Source of the DNA: Hydrogenothermaceae bacterium
GTDB lineage: Bacteria; Aquificota; Aquificia; Aquificales; Hydrogenothermaceae
Direction: 5' to 3'
NCBI GenBank assembly: GCA_026985705.1
Contig: JALSPY010000115.1
Coordinates: forward strand, 1 to 41,206
Length of the DNA: 41,206 nucleotides
In this document: positions 33,528 through 41,206 of the stretch, piece after piece
How positions within the stretch are numbered: the first letter of the stretch is position 1
Layout: every line of letters starts with the position of its first letter
The notes under the pieces: generated by a model
What the model was told of the DNA's origin: nothing
Database searches by the model: none
What the model saw: the letters and a program-made list of their open reading frames with translations, nothing else
Position numbers and translations under genes: made by a program

Positions 33528-36500
33528 TTATACTTTTATTTCTGATGTATCACCTAAAAGTTCACTGACCTCTAAAGTGTAGATTTGGGATATACCTTCC
33601 CTTGAAGAAACACCGATTAATCTGTCCGAAAAATGTGCTAAAGTATCCCTCAACGTTACAACTATAAACTGTGCCTCTTTTGAAAACTTTTTCATAAGTT
33701 GTCCTATTTTCCTAGCATTTGCATCGTCTAGATGGGCATCTACTTCATCAAAATAATAGAAAGGTGCAGGTTTATACTGCTGAACTGCAAATAAAAAGGC
33801 TAAAGCCGTTAGTGTTTTCTCTCCTCCAGACATTATCTCTAATCTTTTAACATCCTTTCCTCTAGGTCTTGCTTTCAAGAATACTCCTCCATCTAAAGGA
33901 GTTTTTTCATTTTCTAGCTCTAAATAAGCTTTCCCTGAAGGTGATAACTCCTTAAAAATAGCTTTTAAATTTTTATTTACTTTGTTAAAAACCTCTAAAA
34001 ATGCCTTTTCTTTTTTATCTTCAAGCTCATTAATTAGCTCTTCTATTCTATTCTTTTCTTCTTCTAATTTTTGAACTTTACTCTTTAACTCCTCATACCT
34101 ATTTTTTATTACCTTATAGTCTTCTAAGGCTCTCTCATTTATTGCCCCTAACTTTTCCCTTTCAGAAATATATCTATTTAACTCGTTCTGTATTAATTTT
34201 ATATCCTCATCTATTGGTTCTATGTTTTGCTCCCTTTGTAGTATGTAAATTTCATTTTCTATATCCTCTACCTTTTGCTCAAGTTTTCCTTTATCTTCCA
34301 GAAGGAATGTTATCTGTTTATTTATTTCATCTTCCCTTTTTCTTAAATCGGATAGATGTTTTCTCAACTTACTTATGTTTATATGAGTATTTTTACTTTC
34401 CACTTCTTTTTCCTTAAATTTTTCTCCTAACTTTAAAAGCTCCTCCTGTAAAGTGTGAATATTTTTTTCAATTTCTTCAATCTGATTTTCTATATTTTTA
34501 ATATTGGAAACTAATTCTTCCAGTTTTAGATTTATCTTCTTTATGTTTTCATCTAAATTTACCTTTAAAATTTCTTCATATTTCTCTATCTGAGAAATTA
34601 AACTGTTCTTTTGTTCTCTTATTCTGTAAACCTTATTTAATATATCTTCCCATTCTTTTTTTATCTTTTTTAAACCTTTTTTTTCTAAACTTTCCAATAA
34701 CTCTCTCTTATCTTTTTCAATTTTAGATAAACCTTCTTTTATATCTTTTAGCTCTCTATTTAAGCTTTCTAATCTTTCCTCTTCAGTTAATCTTTTTTGT
34801 AATATATTACCTAACTCTCTATCTAAAAACTCAATTCTATTTTCTATAAAATTTATTTCTTCCTTAAGCTCATTGTATCTTTCTAACGAACTTTTTATTT
34901 CCGTTTCAAGTTTTAACAGTTCTATTTCCCTTTGCTTTACCCTTTCATCTATCTGTTTTAGCTCTTCCTCTATTGTTTCTTCCTCTAATTTTAATTTTTC
35001 TTCTTCTTTTTCTATATCTGATTTCTCTTTTTCTAAAATATTTTTGTTAAGTAAAGCCCCTTCTTTATTCTTTTCAGAACCACCTGTTATAACTCCACTT
35101 TTTTCGAATAAATCTCCATCAACAGTTGTCATTCTAAATATTCCTATACCTACATTTCTAGCAGTTTCAAAGTCTTCAACAATTAAAGTATCTCCAAAGA
35201 CATAAAAAATAGCTTTCTCTATTTCCCTGGGATAATCTATAAAATCAATAGCTAGACCTAAAACTCCACTTTTCAAAGGTGGTTTTATTGGTTGGGATAC
35301 TCTTACTCTATTTAAAGGGATAAAACTTGCTTTACCTAATTTTTTTTCTTTTAAAAACCTTATACATCTTTCTGCAACTCTATCATCCTTAACAACTATA
35401 TTCTTTAATCTTCCTCCACCAGCAACTTCTATAGCTTTAATCAGCTCATTGTCCTTAACTGTAATTAATTCAGCTACAGAACCGTATACTCCTTCAATAT
35501 CCTTTAAAAAGGAAGATATTTTGTCTTCTTTTAAGCTGGAAAGTTTAGCTAAAACTTCAGCTAACTTATGGAATAATTTTTCTTTCTTTTCTCTTAAAGA
35601 GATTAATCTTTTATCTAAAATTTCTTTTCTTACCTTTAATCTCTTTAATTCATTGTTTAAACTTTTTATTCTTTTTTCTTGAATTTCGGCAAAATTTTCA
35701 ATATTCAGTGAAGACTGTTTTAATTTTTTCAATTTCTCTTTAAGAGAGACTAATTCCTTTTTATAACTTTTCTCTTTTTCATCAAGTTTAGATAATTCAA
35801 GCTCTATATGAATTTTTTCTCTTTCTTTTAAACTTTCTTTTTCTTTAAGAGATTTTTCTTTTTTCTCTAATTCAATAAGTTTCTGTTGTAAATCTTCTCC
35901 ATCTTCTTCATAACTTTTTATTTCCTCTGATTTCTCGTTTAATAGTTTTTCATTTTCTTTCAATAACTCATCAATTCTTTTAAGTTCTTCATTTAAATTT
36001 TTTAATTTTTCCTTTAATTCCTGTTTTTCCTTTTCTATACTATCCTTTTCTTTTATATACCTTTCCATTTCAGAAATTAATTTTTCCTTTTGCTTTAATA
36101 AATCTTCTTTCTTTATTTTTAAATTATTTATATCTGCGTTTATATAACCTTCCTTCTCTTTAAAAGGTAAAAGCTCCTTTTGAATTTCCTCCAATAAACT
36201 TTCCAACTGTTTAATTTTTTCTATAGTTTCTCTTTGTGAAATCCTTAGATGTTCCCTTTCTTTAAAGTAGGCACTAAGTTTATTTTCAATGTTTTTTAGC
36301 TCCTTTATATATTCCTCTTTATCTCTTATTAGATTAAACAGTTTTACACCCTTTAGCTTTGTCTGTAGAAATTTTATTTTTTCTTCTAAATATTTTGCTT
36401 TTTCTGCACTTTCTTTTTCTTCCTCAATTCTCTTTAACTGAGCTTTTATCTCTTTTAAAACCAACTTTGAAGAATTTAATTTTTCTTCTATCTCTTTAAG

Positions 36501-37043
36501 GTCATTTATAGCACTCTCTTTCTTTTCTTCATACTCATTTATACCAGCAAGCTCACTTAAAAGCTCCCTTCTTTCATAAGGTGTCATTTTAATAAATCTA
36601 AATATATCCCCCTGAGTTATTATGTTATAAGCTTGTCTAGGTATCCCTGCTTCAGATAGTAATTCCTCCACTTCATAATACTTGGCTGTTCGTCCATTTA
36701 TTTTATAAGTAGATTTACCATTTAAATCTACCCTTCTGTAAATTGATACCTCCTCTGTATTTAAAGGAAATGCTCCATTATTTTTAAACACAATTTCAAC
36801 TTCTGCATATGGAGCAGTTTTTCCTTTTGAAGAAAAAATCAGGTCAGTTAATTTCAAAGCTCTCATAGATTTTGCAGTGGCTAAACCTAATGCAAAAACT
36901 ATTGCATCTCCTATATTACTTTTTCCAGAGCCATTAGGTCCTACTATTCCTATAAAACCTTCACCTAAAGGAATTGTTAGTTTTCTAGAACCGTAAGATT
37001 TAAAACCAAAAACATTAATTCTGTCTATATATGCCTTTGACAT
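33528..37043 (-). CDS. smc: Chromosome segregation protein SMC
   Basis: Condensin-type ATPase of about 1171 residues: N-terminal head with Walker A GPNGSGKSN, long coiled coil (about 170-500), hinge (about 505-640, with GGRLKNIVVKDDRVAERCI), second coiled coil, and C-terminal head with signature MSGGEKTLTALAFLFAV, Walker B and DEVDAHLDDAN. I start at ATG 37043 (MSKAYIDRI); an in-frame TTG lies nine bases upstream and neither has a good ribosome binding site. Length and architecture are normal. It organises chromosomes with ScpA and ScpB, which are not in this window. Confidence 0.97.
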   Translation of the reverse strand: MSKAYIDRINVFGFKSYGSRKLTIPLGEGFIGIVGPNGSGKSNIGDAIVFALGLATAKSMRALKLTDLIFSSKGKTAPYAEVEIVFKNNGAFPLNTEEVSIYRRVDLNGKSTYKINGRTAKYYEVEELLSEAGIPRQAYNIITQGDIFRFIKMTPYERRELLSELAGINEYEEKKESAINDLKEIEEKLNSSKLVLKEIKAQLKRIEEEKESAEKAKYLEEKIKFLQTKLKGVKLFNLIRDKEEYIKELKNIENKLSAYFKEREHLRISQRETIEKIKQLESLLEEIQKELLPFKEKEGYINADINNLKIKKEDLLKQKEKLISEMERYIKEKDSIEKEKQELKEKLKNLNEELKRIDELLKENEKLLNEKSEEIKSYEEDGEDLQQKLIELEKKEKSLKEKESLKEREKIHIELELSKLDEKEKSYKKELVSLKEKLKKLKQSSLNIENFAEIQEKRIKSLNNELKRLKVRKEILDKRLISLREKKEKLFHKLAEVLAKLSSLKEDKISSFLKDIEGVYGSVAELITVKDNELIKAIEVAGGGRLKNIVVKDDRVAERCIRFLKEKKLGKASFIPLNRVRVSQPIKPPLKSGVLGLAIDFIDYPREIEKAIFYVFGDTLIVEDFETARNVGIGIFRMTTVDGDLFEKSGVITGGSEKNKEGALLNKNILEKEKSDIEKEEEKLKLEEETIEEELKQIDERVKQREIELLKLETEIKSSLERYNELKEEINFIENRIEFLDRELGNILQKRLTEEERLESLNRELKDIKEGLSKIEKDKRELLESLEKKGLKKIKKEWEDILNKVYRIREQKNSLISQIEKYEEILKVNLDENIKKINLKLEELVSNIKNIENQIEEIEKNIHTLQEELLKLGEKFKEKEVESKNTHINISKLRKHLSDLRKREDEINKQITFLLEDKGKLEQKVEDIENEIYILQREQNIEPIDEDIKLIQNELNRYISEREKLGAINERALEDYKVIKNRYEELKSKVQKLEEEKNRIEELINELEDKKEKAFLEVFNKVNKNLKAIFKELSPSGKAYLELENEKTPLDGGVFLKARPRGKDVKRLEIMSGGEKTLTALAFLFAVQQYKPAPFYYFDEVDAHLDDANARKIGQLMKKFSKEAQFIVVTLRDTLAHFSDRLIGVSSREGISQIYTLEVSELLGDTSEIKV

Positions 37044-37120
37044 TTTTTTCAATAAAAATTTTGGAGATTGTGATGGTTAAGGGGGAGAAAATAATCCCCC
37101 TCTCAAAACTAGATGAACAA

Positions 37121-37474
37121 TTATTTTCTATATTTTTTCTCTAAGAGCTCGTTAACATTGTTAGAGAGAGTATCTATCTTTTGGCTTAACTCATCAACTT
37201 TAGCGTTAACTGTATCAATTTTTTGAGAGTTTTCATCTACTTTTCCTTTTAAAGTAGATAATTCTGATTTAACCTCCTGAATTTGATTTCTAGCTTCTTG
37301 GTCCGCAGCTGATTTGTTAGCCATGTTAGATAATTTTTCTATTTTCCCATCAATTGCGTTTATTTTTTGCTCCATTTCAGCTTTTAAGTTTTCTAAATCA
37401 CCTTTCGTTGCACAAGAGGCAAACAGAACTGCAGATAAACCTAAAACAGACCCTACTTTTAGTACTTTTTTCAT
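37121..37474 (-). CDS. Coiled-coil outer-membrane lipoprotein (Lpp-like)
   Basis: Small 117-residue protein with a lipoprotein signal (MKKVLKVGSVLGLSAVLFAS then Cys21) and an uninterrupted heptad coiled coil of about 90 residues (KAEMEQKINAIDGKIEKL), ending KKYRK. The architecture recalls Braun-type murein lipoproteins, and the C-terminal Lys/Arg could attach to peptidoglycan, but direct homology is unproven. A ggaggt site and a good promoter precede it, suggesting high expression. Confidence 0.82.
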   Translation of the reverse strand: MKKVLKVGSVLGLSAVLFASCATKGDLENLKAEMEQKINAIDGKIEKLSNMANKSAADQEARNQIQEVKSELSTLKGKVDENSQKIDTVNAKVDELSQKIDTLSNNVNELLEKKYRK

Positions 37475-37517
37475 GATTTAAAACCTCCAAAAATTTAAAT
37501 TTTAATTACTAAATTTT

Positions 37518-37546
37518 ATCATATGTTTTTTTTTATTTTTTATCAA
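37518..37546 (-). promoter_or_regulatory. Promoter of the coiled-coil lipoprotein gene
   Basis: On the minus strand TTGATA (37541-37546) and TATGAT (37518-37523) are separated by 17 bases. Transcription would start near 37511, giving a leader of about 35 bases with ggaggt before the ATG. Both boxes match five of six consensus bases. Confidence 0.55.
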
Positions 37547-37946
37547 GTGTATCAGTTGGTATTTAGTAAATAAGTAAATAACAAATTCCATCTAGCATAG
37601 ACTATAGCTAGTATAGATTTATATCAATACCAAAATGGAAAATTATTTAAAGACCTCCTTTATTTAATGATAAAAACATAGACCTTTAATACAAAGATAA
37701 AAATTAATTGATATTCTAAAAAGTTAATAACAATACTGAAATAAAATAATCCTTATACTAAATATTTTTCTTATAAAGAATTCTAAAAACTGTAGATATA
37801 AGCTCATCCTTAAACTTGCTAATTTATCTCTTAATAATGAATGTAATCTATCTTTTCCGTTTCTCTTTCAAAATTCCTTTACATTTTGATTTATTGAAAT
37901 AATTTCCTTCTTTTCTTCCTTTGTTAACCAAATTTTATAGATAAAT

Positions 37947-37990
37947 AAGCAGCTAAAACCCTGTTTTTTAAAACTGGGATACAGCCGCTT
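37947..37990. repeat. Long imperfect hairpin
   Basis: AAGCAGCT (37947-37954) pairs with AGCCGCTT (37983-37990) with one mismatch, and inside it CCCTGTTTT (37959-37967) pairs with AAAACTGGG (37970-37978) with one T-T mismatch. This is far stronger than expected in A+T-rich DNA. It may be a left-end hairpin of a defective IS200/IS605-type element or part of a structured RNA. Confidence 0.5.
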
Positions 37991-38025
37991 GACATTTTTA
38001 AAATTCTTTTTAAAATAATTTTCAA

Positions 38026-38074
38026 CATATCCCGTTGCCCTAAAAGGGTTGCAACGAAAACTAAACGGGATATG
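38026..38074. repeat. Perfect 11-bp inverted repeat with nested alternative stem
   Basis: CATATCCCGTT (38026-38036) and AACGGGATATG (38064-38074) are perfect complements. Within them CGTTGC (38033-38038) pairs with GCAACG (38051-38056) around CCCTAAAAGGG. The two stems share CGTT and so exclude each other in part. Confidence 0.55.
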
Positions 38075-38107
38075 AAAAGAAGAAAAACGAAACAATAAAA
38101 AGAGAAA

Positions 38108-38241
38108 GTAGCCGTGAGTCTGGCAGGTAAATTTTCTGTCAGATAGCGGTAGCAAGGTGTGGTGACCACCTGTGTAGGGTAAGGTCGCATTAAGCGACAA
38201 ACCCCTACAGAAGCTGCCGATTTTAATCGGTAGTAGTTCAC
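38108..38241 (+). ncRNA. Solo IS200/IS605-type right end / omega-RNA-like structure without tnpB
   Basis: A chain of stems on the plus strand: TCTGGCAG/CTGTCAGA (38119-38126 and 38136-38143), AGGTG/CACCT (38155-38159 and 38167-38171), GTAGGG/CCCTAC (38174-38179 with 38203-38208, one bulge) enclosing GTCGC/GCGAC (38184-38188 and 38194-38198), and a terminal hairpin CTGCCGAT/ATCGGTAG (38214-38221 and 38226-38233) set between GAAG and TAGTTCAC. The GAAGC-hairpin-TAGTTCAC ending is, from memory, the layout of IS605-family right ends and of the TnpB guide scaffold. No tnpA or tnpB coding sequence is present upstream, so it is a remnant, a non-autonomous element or a domesticated RNA. Another structured RNA is possible. 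Confidence 0.55.
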
Positions 38242-38282
38242 ATTTCCCTAATATTTGTAAAAAGAAAAGAGAAATAAAACTT

Positions 38283-40223
38283 TTAAAGCTCTGTGGATTT
38301 TTCTTCTATAAGTTTTCTGGTTTTATTTATAAACTCATCTATAGTATAAACTCCAATATTACCTTTTTTCTTAGTTCTAACAGAAACTGTTCCAGTTTGC
38401 CATTCTTTATCACCAACTACTAACATATAAGGAATTTTTTGGAGCTCAGCATCTCTAATTTTTTTGTTCATTCTCTCATTTCTTTCATCCACATCAACCC
38501 TTAAACCTGCTTCGCTTAACTTTTTCTTAACTTCTCTAGCATACGGTAAATGAGCATCTGATATAGGAATAACTCGTGCTTGAATAGGTGCTAACCATAA
38601 AGGAAGTAATCCTGCATAATGTTCTAGTAAAACGCCTATAAATCTTTCTATAGAGCCAAATATAGCTCTGTGTATCATATAAGGTCTGTGTTTTTTGTTA
38701 TCTTCACCTATGTAATACATGTCAAATCTTTCTGGTAGATTAAAATCAAACTGAATTGTTGAGCATTGCCACATTCTACCTATAGCATCTTTAATCTTGA
38801 CATCTATTTTAGGACCGTAAAATGCTCCACCACCTTCATCTATATCGTAGTCTAAACCTACATCTTCTATCGCTTTCTTTAATGAGTTCGTTGCAACCTC
38901 CCACATTCTATCATCACCTACAGACTTTTCAGGTCTTGTTGACAGGAATATTTGAAACTCATTGAAACCGTAAGATTTTAAAGTGTCTAAAACTAGATTT
39001 AAAACTCCTTTTATTTCATTTTCAACTTGCTCCTCTGTACATATAATATGGGCATCATCTTGAGTAAATCCTCTAACTCTCATTAAACCGTGTAAAACTC
39101 CACTTCTTTCATATCTGTAAACTGTTCCCAACTCTGCAAGTCTTATAGGCAACTCTTTATAACTTCTCTGTTTAGATTTGTATATCTGAACATGGAAAGG
39201 ACAGTTCATAGGTTTTACAAAGTATCCATCTTCCTCTATCTGCATTTCAGGAAACATATTTTCCCTGTAAAAATCTAAATGTCCACTCGTTTTCCATAAA
39301 TTTTCCCTTCCAACATGTGGAGTATAAACAAGCTGATAACCTCTCTTTATATGCTCCTTTTTCCATTCATTTTCTATCTCATTTCTTATGATAGCTCCCT
39401 TAGGCAACCATAGAACCAATCCTGCTCCTACATCTTCATCTATTATGAATAACTCTAACTCTTTACCTATCTTTCTGTGGTCTCTCTTTTTAGCTTCTTC
39501 TAACATATGAAGATATTTCTTTAATTCCTTTTCTGTCCAGAAAGCCACTCCATATATTCTTTGCAGCATCGGATTTCCCTCTTTACCTCTCCAGTAAGCT
39601 CCTGCAAGTGATACTAGTTTAAAAGCTCCAGCTTCACCTGTAGAAGGTATATGTGGACCTCTACATAAATCTACAAAATCACACTGTTTATAAATAGATA
39701 TAGGTTCACCTTCAGGAATTTGATGTTTGATTATATCTACCTTATAAATCTCTTTTTTATCCTCAAAAAACTTAATAGCCTCTTCTCTTGGTAATTCTTC
39801 TCTAACAATTTCACAGTTCCTATTAATAATTTCTTTCATCTTTTCTTCTATTACTGGTAAATCTTCTTCGCTAATTCTTTTTCCCTCTACTTCTACATCG
39901 TAGTAAAAACCGTTTTCTGTTGTTGGACCTATACCTAAATGGACATTTTTATCTCCATATAACTCTTTTAAAGCCTGTGCCATTATATGTGCAAGTGAGT
40001 GTCTAAGTAATTCTAAACTTTCTTTATCTTTCTTTGTTATTAGCTTAAGCTCTCCATTTTCTTTAATAGGAGTGTGTATATCTATTACCTTTCCATTTAA
40101 AACACCACCTATTATATTTTTAACTTTTTTTCCATCTTCTTTTAATCTATTCAGTATATCTTTTATAGTAATTCCATCATTAAATTCATACTCTCCAAAC
40201 TTTTGTATATATAGTTTTATCAT
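38283..40223 (-). CDS. thrS: Threonine--tRNA ligase
   Basis: Class II synthetase of 646 residues: TGS domain (about 1-60), editing domain with HSLAHIMAQAL and the later YKQCDFVDLCRGPH, catalytic domain with the zinc Cys in MNCPFHVQIYK, LHGLMRVRGFTQDDAHIIC (motif 2) and HRAIFGSIERFIGVLLEH (motif 3), and C-terminal anticodon domain (about 545-646, VDVDERNERMNKKIRDAE). Full-length with both editing and zinc sites intact. Start ATG 40223 has a gaggt site. No T-box leader is seen. It is divergent from the protoglobin gene. Confidence 0.97.
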   Translation of the reverse strand: MIKLYIQKFGEYEFNDGITIKDILNRLKEDGKKVKNIIGGVLNGKVIDIHTPIKENGELKLITKKDKESLELLRHSLAHIMAQALKELYGDKNVHLGIGPTTENGFYYDVEVEGKRISEEDLPVIEEKMKEIINRNCEIVREELPREEAIKFFEDKKEIYKVDIIKHQIPEGEPISIYKQCDFVDLCRGPHIPSTGEAGAFKLVSLAGAYWRGKEGNPMLQRIYGVAFWTEKELKKYLHMLEEAKKRDHRKIGKELELFIIDEDVGAGLVLWLPKGAIIRNEIENEWKKEHIKRGYQLVYTPHVGRENLWKTSGHLDFYRENMFPEMQIEEDGYFVKPMNCPFHVQIYKSKQRSYKELPIRLAELGTVYRYERSGVLHGLMRVRGFTQDDAHIICTEEQVENEIKGVLNLVLDTLKSYGFNEFQIFLSTRPEKSVGDDRMWEVATNSLKKAIEDVGLDYDIDEGGGAFYGPKIDVKIKDAIGRMWQCSTIQFDFNLPERFDMYYIGEDNKKHRPYMIHRAIFGSIERFIGVLLEHYAGLLPLWLAPIQARVIPISDAHLPYAREVKKKLSEAGLRVDVDERNERMNKKIRDAELQKIPYMLVVGDKEWQTGTVSVRTKKKGNIGVYTIDEFINKTRKLIEEKSTEL

Positions 40224-40375
40224 CTTATTTCAAACCTCCATAGACAAATATTCAACTAACCTTTTTTATTTATTTTAACAATATATTAAACAAGTTTGAT
40301 AACATAGATTACAAACTTTCAAAGTTTAGATACTAAAAAGATAATTAACAAATGTTTCATAGTTTCTTTTAATTA

Positions 40376-40429
40376 TTTCATAATTTTATAAATTGTTTCA
40401 CAATTTTATAAATTGATTTCACAATTTTT
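40376..40429. repeat. Tandem 20-bp repeats in the thrS-protoglobin spacer
   Basis: A 20-base unit, TTTCAxAATTTTATAAATTG, occurs at 40376-40395 and 40396-40415 with one difference (T or C), and a third partial copy (TTTCACAATTTT) begins at 40417. Each unit contains the near-palindrome CAATTTTATAAATTG. It lies about 60-110 bases before the protoglobin start and could be an operator, or simple A+T-rich slippage. Confidence 0.55.
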
Positions 40430-40488
40430 TTATTAAATCTTTAAGTTTTATTGATAAAATTGAAAAAATCTTTCTATAGGAGGAAAAA

Positions 40489-41058
40489 ATGATAAACTCT
40501 ATTAAATTAGTTCTTGAAAGTTCTGCTAATTTAAATAATCTTTCAAAGTCAGATTTTGAACTACTAAATAAGTATAGAGATATTTTTTCCCAATGGACAG
40601 ATGAGTTAGTAAAAATTTTTTATGATAGCATATTCAAATTTGATAAGACTGCTTCTATTCCATATAAAGGGGAAAGGGAAAAATTAGAAAAAACATTAAC
40701 AGATTGGTATTTGGATATAATAAGTGGAAAACTAAACGAAAAGTTTTGGACGAAACAATGGTATGTTGGATTAGCACATATTCATAGAAAAGTTGATAAT
40801 AAATATATGGTTGCTATGATGGGAAAATTTCAAGAAGAATTTATGAAAAAAACATTTGAAAATTTTGATAAAGATTTAGCTTTAAAAATATCTTTAGCTT
40901 TTAACAGGATAACAAATGCTATTCTAGCAGTAATTGTAGAAGGATATATAAATATGTATATAAAAGCATTGGAAGGTATGACAGGAATTAATAAAGAAGT
41001 TTTAGATAGAATAGTTGCTATAGAGAGCAAAAAATTATTTATAGAATATAAGTCGTAA
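40489..41058 (+). CDS. Single-domain protoglobin
   Basis: Haem protein of 189 residues of the globin-coupled-sensor/protoglobin family, without any attached transmitter or GGDEF domain. The core motif is WYVGLAHIHRKVDNKYMVAM with the proximal His97; the preceding aromatic Trp91 and the helix LLNKYRDIFSQWTDELVKIF also fit. It could sense or bind O2, NO or CO. A strong aggagg site precedes ATG 40489. A separate diguanylate cyclase lies at 28970-30217, too far to be an operon partner. Direct repeats lie upstream. Confidence 0.85.
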   Translation: MINSIKLVLESSANLNNLSKSDFELLNKYRDIFSQWTDELVKIFYDSIFKFDKTASIPYKGEREKLEKTLTDWYLDIISGKLNEKFWTKQWYVGLAHIHRKVDNKYMVAMMGKFQEEFMKKTFENFDKDLALKISLAFNRITNAILAVIVEGYINMYIKALEGMTGINKEVLDRIVAIESKKLFIEYKS

Positions 41059-41149
41059 TTTAGGAAGACTTTTTTCTTTTAGTATAATAAAAATATTTAT
41101 GCCTATAGTGTAAAAATAATTTTTATATGAATAAAATAAAAAAACAGTT

Positions 41150-41206
41150 TTAAACAGAGCCAGAAGGAAAACCACCTCTTAATGCACCTGTAATAGCTCC
41201 AAGAGT
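41150..41206 (-). CDS. C-terminal end of an unidentified protein (partial)
   Basis: The last 18 codons of a minus-strand frame ending in TAA at 41150-41152; the product ends GAITGALRGGFPSGSV. The Gly-rich composition looks protein-like, but the fragment is too short to identify. Its start lies beyond the window. Confidence 0.4.
   Translation of the reverse strand, partial: TLGAITGALRGGFPSGSV

Larger units (their letters stand above)
37475..38282. other. Long intergenic region without a protein gene
   Basis: Between the lipoprotein and thrS. 37475-37546 holds the lipoprotein promoter and leader; about 37550-37940 is A+T-rich with no recognisable feature; 37947-38241 carries several strong inverted repeats and an IS605-type end, described separately. 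The minus-strand open frames over it (37868-38200 and 37924-38241) overlap one another and the palindromes and look non-coding. Confidence 0.75.

Noticed and set aside
38026..38074. CRISPR repeat suggested by the GTTGCAAC-like palindrome
   Set aside because: Only one copy, no spacers, and the palindrome is better explained as a hairpin.
37868..38241. Two overlapping minus-strand open frames (105 and 110 codons)
   Set aside because: They cover palindromes and the omega-RNA-like segment in different frames, have odd composition and no ribosome binding site; read as non-coding.
1..41206. tRNA or rRNA genes
   Set aside because: No G+C-rich cloverleaf or T-loop signature seen by eye; the only G+C-richer non-coding island is the omega-RNA-like region.

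Overview
This A+T-rich window (roughly one third G+C by eye) looks like chromosomal DNA of a chemolithotrophic thermophile of the Aquificales/Aquificota, most like Hydrogenothermaceae such as Sulfurihydrogenibium. The reasons are the low G+C, lysine/glutamate/isoleucine-rich proteins, futalosine-type menaquinone synthesis (MqnC with UbiD and UbiX), a thioredoxin-like [2Fe-2S] ferredoxin of Aquifex type, an AspRS with non-discriminating signatures, and scattered operons with dense head-to-tail and convergent packing. The assignment is an inference from gene content; no rRNA is present.

Layout. 1-5391 (minus): partial thiC, a DUF4139 secreted protein, waaA (Kdo transferase) and aspS. 5674-9512: a multi-pass CmpX-like channel protein, aroK, an unknown membrane protein and mqnC. 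9671-14189: UbiD decarboxylase, trpC, an Fe-S type purF, and an unknown pair of membrane proteins, one of 45 aa. 14450-17937: TlpA-like thioredoxin, citramalate synthase, a rhodanese and nadA, the last two sharing a bidirectional terminator. 18098-21041: an Mrp-family ATPase, a NifS-like protein and ubiX. 21157-25790: the translation/transcription cluster infA-rpmJ-rpsM-rpsK-rpsD-rpoA-rplQ, then yggT and a PilT-type ATPase. 26041-31641: a short sigma-70 factor, radA, an IclR regulator, a diguanylate cyclase, trmD and a ferredoxin. 31843-37474: a bifunctional-nuclease family protein, a Sel1-repeat protein, gcvH, smc and a coiled-coil lipoprotein. 37475-38282 is the only long stretch without a protein gene; it holds strongly folding DNA whose right part looks like the right end/omega-RNA of an IS200/IS605-type element without its tnpB. 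The rest is thrS, a single-domain protoglobin and the last codons of an unidentified minus-strand gene.

Most interesting: the Mrp-NifS pair at 18098-20424. The NifS-like protein keeps the fold and the catalytic loop Cys, but has Tyr where the PLP-binding Lys should be, and several other PLP-contact residues are changed. Its upstream partner is an Mrp ATPase with intact Walker motifs and only one cysteine in the whole protein, so the canonical CxxC cluster site is gone. Two adjacent, co-oriented Fe-S/sulfur-trafficking homologues that have both lost their defining chemistry suggest a repurposed pair. The second signal is the solo omega-RNA-like element at about 38108-38241. The rest of the window is mainly well-conserved housekeeping genes.
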